Assembly (NCBI RefSeq): GCF_002217395.1
Contig: NZ_MUHD01000011.1
Coordinates: 158,063 to 222,062 of the forward strand
Source: Flavobacterium plurextorum
Lineage (GTDB): Bacteria > Bacteroidota > Bacteroidia > Flavobacteriales > Flavobacteriaceae
Direction: 5' to 3'
Length of the DNA stretch: 64,000 nucleotides
Below are positions 36,439 through 44,560 of the stretch, in pieces (within the stretch, counting starts at the first letter, position 1; the number at the start of each line of letters is the position of its first letter). The notes under the pieces were generated by a model. That model saw only the letters and a list, made by a program, of their open reading frames with translations. It did not search any database and was not told the origin of the DNA. Position numbers and translations under genes: made by a program.

Positions 36439-36931
36439 ATCCTTGATTTTTAATTATTTCTTTTAATTTCTCTTTTGCTCTGTTTAATTTCACTCTTGCA
36501 TTTCCCTCTGATATTCCTAGATTCTCCCCAATTTCTTTATGAGAGAAACCTTCGAGTTGATAAAAAATGATCGCTTTATCAATTTTTTCTAATTTTTGAA
36601 CCGCTTTATAAAAATGATCGATTTGGCTTTCTTTAATATGCGAATCTCCTTCATCTTCCTTGATGTTTTCAGAAGCGATTTCATACTTATCCACTTTACG
36701 TTTTTCCTTCCTTAAGAAAACAATTGCTGTATTTACTGCAACCCGATACATCCATGTCGAAAACTGACTTTCGTTTCTAAAAGAATCATACGATTTCCAA
36801 AGCTGACAAATAATCTCCTGAAACAAATCTTGTTGATCATCATGATTATCCATGTACATTTTAGAAACTTTGTATAGTATTCCTTTATGACTTTCGATCC
36901 GATTTAAAAATTCTTGTTCTTTTTCTTTCAA
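36428..36931 (-). CDS. ECF-type RNA polymerase sigma factor
   Basis: 167-aa sigma-70 family ECF protein. Region 2 (about 10-80) contains DLFQEIICQLWKSY and FSTWMYRVAVNTA, which contact the -10 DNA and core polymerase; region 4 (about 110-160) contains the helix-turn-helix EGFSHKEIGENLGISEGNARVK for -35 recognition. The middle linker is lysine-rich. It begins 7 bp after the TraB-family gene and overlaps the membrane-protein gene, forming an operon. The regulon is unknown; the dyad upstream of the operon (38091-38117) is one candidate site. Confidence 0.9.
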   Translation of the reverse strand: MKEKEQEFLNRIESHKGILYKVSKMYMDNHDDQQDLFQEIICQLWKSYDSFRNESQFSTWMYRVAVNTAIVFLRKEKRKVDKYEIASENIKEDEGDSHIKESQIDHFYKAVQKLEKIDKAIIFYQLEGFSHKEIGENLGISEGNARVKLNRAKEKLKEIIKNQGYGF

Positions 36932-36938
36932 AATAATA

Positions 36939-37802
36939 CTAATTCATTACTGGTTTTACTTTGTACCCTGCATTTCTTAACAAATTAATTACACCTTCTT
37001 CACCAGCCAAATGTGCTGAACCAACTGCTACAAACAGTGCTTCATTTTTCATCATATCTTTCATTTTCTTTACCCAATCTCTATTTCTGTCATCAAGAAT
37101 AAATTTTTTAGTTTTTTTACTCATAACCTTTTCATTAGCAAGATCACCATAAAGATCCATTAAATTTTCATTTTTATAGTCCTCTACCATTTTTTTAGTT
37201 TCCGCTTTACTTGCATCAGCCAAAGATTCGATTAGTTCAGAATCTGTGTAAGCATTAGAAAGCATATTCAACTGCCCTTTTACCGTTTCGAAACCACTAA
37301 CGCCTTTCTTTTCTTTTAGAGCCAAATCTGTAAAATCTGATTCGTACGATTTCAATATTTCACAATCAAACGTTTTAATAGTAATCAAACTCATAACAGT
37401 TGCTAAATTTAAATTATCGACCTGTTGAACTTTTATACCTATAGCTTTTTGTAAAATTGAATCTAGTTTTGACAATTGTTCAGGCGTTAATTTTTTACTT
37501 AACAGCTCTGGAGATATTGCTAACTTTTGAGCATCTGCTATTTCATTTGGGTCAGAAAAGTTGATTTCAATAATTAATTTATCTGATTTTTGAAATGCCT
37601 TCTTTGTTTTTTCTGTCAAAAAATAATCTGTTGGACAAATAGAATGAATTGTTCCGTACAGATAAGATGGTTTCGACAATCCATTTCCTGAAACTTCCCA
37701 TAAAAGAGAATTTTCGAGTTTTACAGATTTTGTTTGAGCTTGTGTTGTTCCACTAAAAACTAATGTGATTGCTGCTATTGCTGATGTAAATAAATTTTTC
37801 AT
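36939..37802 (-). CDS. TraB/GumN-family periplasmic or surface protein
   Basis: 287-aa protein with a Sec signal peptide (ends near STTQAQ) and the TraB/GumN fold related to the Tiki/EreA metalloprotease superfamily. Family landmarks are LYGTIHSICPTD near residue 49, with the conserved GT-IH, and VAVGSAHLAGEEGV near the C-terminus, with the conserved G-x-x-H. Some relatives are metal-dependent hydrolases, but activity here is unproven. It is in the same operon as the sigma factor, 7 bp apart, so it may be part of the sensing or output of that system. Preceded by a TTGATTGATGATT repeat pair. Confidence 0.8.
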   Translation of the reverse strand: MKNLFTSAIAAITLVFSGTTQAQTKSVKLENSLLWEVSGNGLSKPSYLYGTIHSICPTDYFLTEKTKKAFQKSDKLIIEINFSDPNEIADAQKLAISPELLSKKLTPEQLSKLDSILQKAIGIKVQQVDNLNLATVMSLITIKTFDCEILKSYESDFTDLALKEKKGVSGFETVKGQLNMLSNAYTDSELIESLADASKAETKKMVEDYKNENLMDLYGDLANEKVMSKKTKKFILDDRNRDWVKKMKDMMKNEALFVAVGSAHLAGEEGVINLLRNAGYKVKPVMN

Positions 37803-37817
37803 TTTGCTGATTGTTTT

Positions 37818-37868
37818 TTGATTGATGATTATTTTATTGATTGACTTTTTTTGATTTGATTGATGATT
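37818..37868 (-). repeat. Paired 13-mer array upstream of the TraB-family gene
   Basis: TTGATTGATGATT occurs exactly at 37818-37830 and again at 37856-37868, with further TTGATTGA fragments between. It fills the 75-bp gap between the 65-aa gene and the TraB gene and ends 16 bp from the start codon. Confidence 0.6.
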
Positions 37869-37877
37869 GAAACCTCT

Positions 37878-38075
37878 TTATTGTTTGTTCCATTTTTTTC
37901 TCTGCCATAAAGCCATTGAAGCAAAAAATAAACAGATCATAACCAGAAGCAGATCTTTATCTGGTTTGTTTAAAATAAAACTGTTTACTAAAGAATAGCC
38001 AAGTCCAGCTGAAGTTAAAAAAGTAAATACGAAATGAAATATTTTTTCGCTGATTGAAGTTGATGTTGTTTTCAT
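37878..38075 (-). CDS. Small two-helix membrane protein
   Basis: 65-aa protein with two predicted transmembrane segments (about 10-29 and 38-56) around a short charged loop (LNKPDKD) and a basic tail (QRKKWNKQ), so the C-terminus is probably cytoplasmic. I do not recognise a family. It is first in the run leading into TraB, sigma factor and membrane protein, and lies just downstream of a strong dyad symmetry, which supports its being a real gene and possibly part of the same regulatory unit. Confidence 0.55.
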   Translation of the reverse strand: MKTTSTSISEKIFHFVFTFLTSAGLGYSLVNSFILNKPDKDLLLVMICLFFASMALWQRKKWNKQ

Positions 38076-38090
38076 AATTGTTTTGATTTA

Positions 38091-38117
38091 TTTGATTACG
38101 ACTCGTAAGTAATCAAA
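38091..38117. promoter_or_regulatory. 27-bp dyad, candidate operator
   Basis: Perfect inverted repeat TTTGATTAC (38091-38099) / GTAATCAAA (38109-38117) with a 9-bp spacer, which itself allows TTACG / CGTAA pairing. It ends 16 bp upstream of the 65-aa gene and has no T-run, so a protein-binding site is more likely than a terminator. Confidence 0.5.
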
Positions 38118-38209
38118 CATTCAAAACGTTACAAAAAATTTTTACTTTTTTTCAAACACCAATAAAACAAAGGGATTGGGAGTATAAAAAAATTTAAAAC
38201 TGATTTCAA

Positions 38210-38617
38210 TCAATCAAATTCAAACTTACATTTATTGCATTTATATCTGTGTTTTGAATAAATAGGAATCAAAACGAAAAGTAATGAGAGTGCAAAAGCC
38301 AAAAGTGTTTTTAAATCCTTTATCGAGGTTACCATTTCTATTTCTTCAGCATCGCAACGCGGACATTTAATCAACTCATTATTTTCATTTAGAGAAAATG
38401 GACTAATATCGGATAGAATATTATTTGCTTTTTCAAAATCCTGGCTTTTTACAAAAAGCTTAACGCCGCCAACCGCATTACTCCAAATAGGATTTGAATC
38501 AACAGTATTCATGTCTCTTAAATAGACATCAACACCTTCTGATTCAAGTTTACCACAAAAAACCTGAGCTTCATATGAATACTGATAACTTCTAACTAAT
38601 TTAAAACCTTCTTCCAT
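38210..38617 (-). CDS. DUF2007-domain protein with split zinc ribbon
   Basis: 135-aa protein. Residues about 3-70 fit the DUF2007 family, described as putative signal-transducing proteins with a GlnB-like fold (FKLVRSYQYSYEAQVFCGKL). The C-terminal part has CPRC at about 90 and CNKC at about 129, separated by a hydrophobic segment (about 103-123); the two halves could form one zinc ribbon only if the helix folds back. The ATG at 38617 follows the bioF stop by 2 nt, indicating coupling. A TTG six bases earlier, overlapping the bioF stop, is an alternative start. Role in biotin metabolism unknown. Confidence 0.75.
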   Translation of the reverse strand: MEEGFKLVRSYQYSYEAQVFCGKLESEGVDVYLRDMNTVDSNPIWSNAVGGVKLFVKSQDFEKANNILSDISPFSLNENNELIKCPRCDAEEIEMVTSIKDLKTLLAFALSLLFVLIPIYSKHRYKCNKCKFEFD

Positions 38618-38619
38618 AA

Positions 38620-39756
38620 TCAAAATATAAAACCGCTTAATAATTGCAGAACCTGATTAATTTCTTCTTCTGAATTATAGCTATGGATACAGAAGCGCAA
38701 GCGTTCTTGTCCTTCTGGAACTGTAGGCGAGAGTATTGGTTTTACATCAAAACCTTTATCTTGAAGCTGCTGCGCCAATTTTTTTACATTTTCATTCCCT
38801 GGAACAATGGCTGATTGTATGGCTGATTTGCTTCGAACAAACATTGGTTTTAAACCCAATAAGTTTTTTTGCTGATTAAAAAATATGATATTTTGCCTCA
38901 ACTTTCCAATCGTATCTTTTTCGATATTCAATTGCTGATAAGCGGTAAAAACTGTAGAAACAGAATGTGGCGACAATCCTGTTGTATAAATAAAACTTCT
39001 AGCGAAGTTTACTAAATAATCTTTAAGATCTACGCTTCCTAAAACTGCGGCACCATGACAGCCTAAACCTTTTCCGAAAGTCATAATTCGAGCAAAAATT
39101 CGATTATGCAATTGCAGATACTGTGTTAAACCTTCGCCTTTATCGCCAAAAACACCTAAAGTATGTGCTTCATCAACTACTAAATAACAATTATACTTTT
39201 CAGATAATTCTATCAATTCTTCTAGATTTGGACTGTCGCCATCCATAGAAAAAACCGTTTCGGTAACGATATAAATATTTGTATCGGGAAATTTCAGGAT
39301 CAATCGTTCCAGATCTTCAAAATCATTATGATTAAACTTATACGATTTAGCATTCGACATAAGTATTCCGTCTCTAATAGAAGCATGACTTAATTCATCA
39401 CACAAAATAACGTCATTTCGCTGCGGTACAGCGCTAAAAAAACCAACATTGGCATCATAACCCGAATTAAAAATTAAAGCCGATTCAGCTTCATGAAACT
39501 CCGCAATAAAAGTCTCAGTAATTTGATATAAGGAATGATTTCCAGAAATTAATCTTGAACCTGTTGCACCGTTTTGAATAATGTCATTTTCGATTAAATA
39601 ATGGTGCGCTAGTTTAAAAATCGACTCTGATTTTGAAAAACCAATATAATCATTTGACGAAAAATCAACAAGATTATTAAAACTTGGTAATTGCCGTAAC
39701 GAATTATTCTGCCTTCTATTTTCAAGCTTTTGAGCTAGGTTTTTAGGTAATTTCAT
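38620..39756 (-). CDS. bioF: 8-amino-7-oxononanoate synthase
   Basis: BioF condenses pimeloyl-ACP (or pimeloyl-CoA) with alanine to give KAPA, the first committed step of the biotin rings; PLP-dependent. The 378-aa product has GATGSRLISGNH, DELSHASI, the LVVDEAHTLG motif with D195, and the PLP-lysine K229 in TFGKGLG. Length matches. It is separated from bioD-bioA by the sigma-factor block. The next gene downstream (DUF2007) starts 2 nt after the stop. A -7 element ends 6 bases before the ATG, predicting a nearly leaderless mRNA. Confidence 0.95.
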   Translation of the reverse strand: MKLPKNLAQKLENRRQNNSLRQLPSFNNLVDFSSNDYIGFSKSESIFKLAHHYLIENDIIQNGATGSRLISGNHSLYQITETFIAEFHEAESALIFNSGYDANVGFFSAVPQRNDVILCDELSHASIRDGILMSNAKSYKFNHNDFEDLERLILKFPDTNIYIVTETVFSMDGDSPNLEELIELSEKYNCYLVVDEAHTLGVFGDKGEGLTQYLQLHNRIFARIMTFGKGLGCHGAAVLGSVDLKDYLVNFARSFIYTTGLSPHSVSTVFTAYQQLNIEKDTIGKLRQNIIFFNQQKNLLGLKPMFVRSKSAIQSAIVPGNENVKKLAQQLQDKGFDVKPILSPTVPEGQERLRFCIHSYNSEEEINQVLQLLSGFIF

Positions 39757-39761
39757 AAAAG

Positions 39762-39769
39762 CAAAGTTA
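39762..39769 (-). promoter_or_regulatory. -7 promoter element adjacent to bioF start
   Basis: Minus-strand TAACTTTG matches TAnnTTTG and ends 5 bases before the bioF ATG. Transcription would start close to the initiation codon. No optimal -33 element seen. Confidence 0.45.
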
Positions 39770-39921
39770 TAAAAATTGAAGTCAATTTTAAATAAGCAGC
39801 AGGTTTGATGTTGGTTACAGTTTATAATTTAAATTTTAAACAATTGTTAATTATTTTTTTTTCTAATTTTAAAACGACAAACTAACTACCACTAATTTAA
39901 TTATTTATTAAAAAGAAAAAA

Positions 39922-40725
39922 ATGAAGACCATTTGTAAAAATTGCGAAACATCTAATTACTCCGACTTTAATTATTGCCCTAACTGCAGTCAGAAAATCA
40001 ATTTACATCGTATAAATCCACACGAAATTTTTCACGAAGCTGTTCATTATTTTACACATGCCGACAAAGGTATTTTTCAACTTGTTAGAGACCTGACATT
40101 AAAAAGCGGTGTTGTAGCTAAAGAATATATAAATGGTAAAAGAAAAAAGTACTTTGCACCGCTTAATTTTTTCCTGCTGGTTGCCGCTGTCTTTGTTTTC
40201 ATTTCCAACATCCCAAAAGAAACACCTGCTATTAATGTTTCACAAGAAAACAAGGAACTCAGCGCTATTTCAGATCCTGTCCAAAAGGAAAAGATCGTAC
40301 ACTTATATGAACGAAAAGAAAAAATGACTCATTTCATGAGAAAATATTCCAACTTAATGGCAATGATGGCTTTGCCACTCACGGCATTCTTTTTCTGGTT
40401 GTTTTACAAAAAAGAAAACTACAACTATACAGAGCATTTGGTAGCAGGCATGTATATGTTAGGTTTTTGCATACTGGCCAATACACTTTTAATTTTGCCA
40501 ATTTCCTTATTATTTCACCTATCGCCTAATTATCAAGCTTTACTTTTCCTGCTCTTTCAGCTCTTTTACTTTACGCTCTTTTATTACAAGTTTTTAAATA
40601 AAAGTACCAAACTTCAATTATTAAAAGCCTTTTCTACAAGTGCTTTCGGGATTATCTCTTGGATAATTATTTCGGGATTTACTGTAAATACTTATGTTTC
40701 AAGCGGTTTTTGGGGAATCCTATAA
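39922..40725 (+). CDS. DUF3667 zinc-ribbon membrane protein
   Basis: 267-aa protein. The N-terminus has a zinc ribbon with CKNC and CPNC (residues about 5-8 and 19-22), then a conserved cytoplasmic stretch (YFTHADKGIFQLVRDL, KKYFAPLNFF) typical of DUF3667, and about five transmembrane helices from residue 78 on (78-97, 143-161, 175-200, 202-222, 230-250). The family is widespread in Bacteroidota and has no assigned function. Divergent from bioF, with 165 bp between; convergent with atpC. Confidence 0.8.
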   Translation: MKTICKNCETSNYSDFNYCPNCSQKINLHRINPHEIFHEAVHYFTHADKGIFQLVRDLTLKSGVVAKEYINGKRKKYFAPLNFFLLVAAVFVFISNIPKETPAINVSQENKELSAISDPVQKEKIVHLYERKEKMTHFMRKYSNLMAMMALPLTAFFFWLFYKKENYNYTEHLVAGMYMLGFCILANTLLILPISLLFHLSPNYQALLFLLFQLFYFTLFYYKFLNKSTKLQLLKAFSTSAFGIISWIIISGFTVNTYVSSGFWGIL

Positions 40726-40754
40726 CAATACACAATCATCAATATAATACAAAC

Positions 40755-40786
40755 AAAAAAGCCAAACATTTCTGTTTGGCTTTTTC
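40755..40786. terminator. Bidirectional terminator
   Basis: Stem AAAAAGCCAAAC / GTTTGGCTTTTT with a 6-base loop, between the DUF3667 gene (+) and atpC (-). Confidence 0.9.
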
Positions 40787-40804
40787 TTTATTATAAAATT
40801 GTAT

Positions 40805-41086
40805 TTAGTCAACTAAAACAATTACTTTATTGTCTTTCATCTCGATAGTACCAGACGTGATCTCTAATGTATAAGTCTGATCGTTTACCTTCGTGAACTT
40901 ACTCACTACTTCTTTAGAAAAGTTAAAACTTGGCGCTGCAATTTTTACAGTTCCCTTTTCTAAAATAGAAACAATAGGAGCGTGATTATTCAATATTTGA
41001 AAGCTTCCATCAACTCCCGGAACAGTAACTGATGTTACTTCTCCCGAAAATAATTTTGCTTCTGGTGATACTATTTCTAAAATCAT
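40805..41086 (-). CDS. atpC: ATP synthase F1 epsilon subunit, short form
   Basis: 93-aa epsilon subunit of the F1 rotor stalk. It covers the N-terminal beta-sandwich (SPEAKLFSGEVTSVTVPGVDG, LNNHAPIVSILEKG) and ends right after it, lacking the C-terminal helical hairpin of about 45 residues that inhibits ATP hydrolysis in E. coli and Bacillus. Short epsilon subunits are known in Bacteroidota, so this is not a truncation by mutation. Directly downstream of atpD with a 51-bp gap that holds a strong palindrome. The other ATP synthase genes are not in the window. Confidence 0.93.
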   Translation of the reverse strand: MILEIVSPEAKLFSGEVTSVTVPGVDGSFQILNNHAPIVSILEKGTVKIAAPSFNFSKEVVSKFTKVNDQTYTLEITSGTIEMKDNKVIVLVD

Positions 41087-41095
41087 AATTTTAAT

Positions 41096-41135
41096 AATTG
41101 ATAATTGATAATTGTCAATTGATAATTATCAATTG
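41096..41135 (-). repeat. AATTGATAATTG array and 20-bp palindrome between atpD and atpC
   Basis: The perfect palindrome CAATTGATAATTATCAATTG (41116-41135) begins 2 bases after the atpD stop on the coding strand, followed by further AATTGATAATTG units (41096-41113) that can pair with it in alternative ways. There is no T-run. It fills nearly the whole atpD-atpC gap. Confidence 0.75.
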
Positions 41136-41137
41136 AA

Positions 41138-42652
<1,515 letters not shown>

Positions 42653-42829
42653 TTATGTGTTTATTAAATAGCTATTTAGGTTTATCGAAAATACCTCTTT
42701 TTTCAGAGCGCAAAGATAATTTTTTAAAATATAAAATCAATATTTTTTTTATAAAAAATAGCATGATTTTGTTTGATTCTAAAAATGAGGCCTTCAAACT
42801 CCCATTTAAAGCATTTTTTATTCAACTAA

Positions 42830-42866
42830 AAAAAGCCGCTGCTTTTAAAAAACAAACGGCTTTTAA
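42830..42866 (-). terminator. Terminator of the SGNH-hydrolase gene
   Basis: Stem AAAAGCCG / CGGCTTTT with a loop of about 18 bases; on the minus strand it ends in a T-run. It lies 19 bases after the lipase stop and upstream of atpD. Confidence 0.7.
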
Positions 42867-42882
42867 ATTAAAAAAAATGGTT

Positions 42883-44475
42883 CTATGGCAATACTGCAGG
42901 ATATAAAATTGGATAATTACCCACATTTACTCCTTTTAAATTTGATCCATACTTAGCATTAATAGCTTCAATAAATTTATTTGCTATAAATGCATATCCT
43001 CTTGGCGAAGGATGAACTCCATCTAAAGAAAAAGTTCCTCCTGTTACAAATGTTGATGCCATTGTAAAACTATTCACAGAAATTCCTCCTTGATCAATTT
43101 GTTTCATAATTGCATTTGCATCTACAAAAGCAAGACCTTTAGACTCTGCAATAGATTTTATAGTTGCATTAAAAGCATTTGTCGCCACTTCAAGTTCTGC
43201 AACTTCAGTTGGTATCAAAACATATTTATCTTGCAAAGGATACGTAATTCCAAAATTATTCAAAGGAGCCGGCGGAGCAACTCCTATTCCTGAATTTTCA
43301 GCTGTAGGCGCTGTTCCAATAGCTGATTGCGTAGTTAAAAGAACTAAATCAGTCTTAGTTGCTTGACGCGCCTGACCAAACACATTACCATAAAAAGCTG
43401 CCGTCTGAGCTCCAAGTGTAGGCGTAAAAGCCGCTGTTAATTGCGCAGACAAGTTTGTAAGCGATTCATCTTTTATCAATAATGGATTTGCCACTGTTGT
43501 TGACAGCAAATTAATTCTTGATCCCGCTCCAAAAGCTGTCAAAGCTTGTTTTAGCGGACCGTATAATTGAGCATTCAATGCGCTTATTGTAGCTGTACCA
43601 ACAGCAGCATTCCCTTTACCTATAGCAGAAGCCGTTAAAGGATTATAAGGAACAGTCTTAAAAAACGGAATTGATGTTACATATGGAATATTTGCCACAA
43701 CACCTTTTGCTCCTCCCGAAGTTAAAGTAGTTACTAAAGCCGCATATGTCCCATCAAAACCAACACCCGCAGCTCCAGAAGCTGGCGTAATTGGGTTCGT
43801 ACCATCACCTCCAGTGGTTGCATAACCTAAAACATCATTATTACCAATCCATAAAGAAAAGAATGTTGGCGTTTGACTCATTGCGTAAGCAAGAACAGAA
43901 GTTGTTCCATTTGGAGCAAATCGCACATAATAAGGATTTGCCGTTCCGTTTGCTAAACCAGCCGGCGCTCCATAAGTTGGAGACAGTAAATGAAAACTTT
44001 TTGCACCAGGCACACCCGTATTATTATAAGGACCCGCAGCTGCAACCGCAGGATTCATCACTTCTGTTGTTGGAGTACCACTTACAGGATCAACTGTCGA
44101 ACTAGGATGAGTTGGAGAAACTGTAGTATTAAAATAGAGCCTCGGACCAAATGCTATATTAGGCTGTCCGCCAAAAAGCAAACCACCAATATTATCATTA
44201 GTATAAGGAATTTTAAATTCCCCTCCTCCAACAAGTTTAAATTGCTGTGCCATTATATTGGTATACGCTCCTTCTTGTCCCTTTTTAAAAAGAGCACCAT
44301 CACTAAAACCAGACGTTAAAGAATTCCCTAACGCAACGTATTTAGAGAAATTAGCAGAACCAGATGTCAAAGGCAATCCGTCTGACGAATCAACAACGGT
44401 TACTGCATCGTCATCACTATTACAAGCCATAAAGGTCAAAGAAACCAATAAAAGCCATTTGAAATTTTTTATCAT
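42883..44475 (-). CDS. SGNH/GDSL-family hydrolase lipoprotein
   Basis: 530-aa lipoprotein (signal with LTFMAC, Cys18) of the SGNH esterase superfamily. Block I is ALGNSLTSG with the nucleophile Ser; block III is WIGNNDVLGY with the oxyanion Asn; block V is DGVHPSPRGYAF with Asp and His of the triad. The middle is an insertion rich in Ala, Thr and Gly. It follows the TonB-dependent receptor gene by 85 bp on the same strand, so the two probably form an outer-membrane uptake or processing pair. Such enzymes cleave lipid or acetyl esters; the substrate is not evident. Confidence 0.85.
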   Translation of the reverse strand: MIKNFKWLLLVSLTFMACNSDDDAVTVVDSSDGLPLTSGSANFSKYVALGNSLTSGFSDGALFKKGQEGAYTNIMAQQFKLVGGGEFKIPYTNDNIGGLLFGGQPNIAFGPRLYFNTTVSPTHPSSTVDPVSGTPTTEVMNPAVAAAGPYNNTGVPGAKSFHLLSPTYGAPAGLANGTANPYYVRFAPNGTTSVLAYAMSQTPTFFSLWIGNNDVLGYATTGGDGTNPITPASGAAGVGFDGTYAALVTTLTSGGAKGVVANIPYVTSIPFFKTVPYNPLTASAIGKGNAAVGTATISALNAQLYGPLKQALTAFGAGSRINLLSTTVANPLLIKDESLTNLSAQLTAAFTPTLGAQTAAFYGNVFGQARQATKTDLVLLTTQSAIGTAPTAENSGIGVAPPAPLNNFGITYPLQDKYVLIPTEVAELEVATNAFNATIKSIAESKGLAFVDANAIMKQIDQGGISVNSFTMASTFVTGGTFSLDGVHPSPRGYAFIANKFIEAINAKYGSNLKGVNVGNYPILYPAVLP

Positions 44476-44560
44476 AATTTTTTATATTTTAAAATTATCT
44501 GTTTCTAAATACACTTTCAGAAACATAAATAACGTGTTTGACTTAATAGTTAATAATCAA

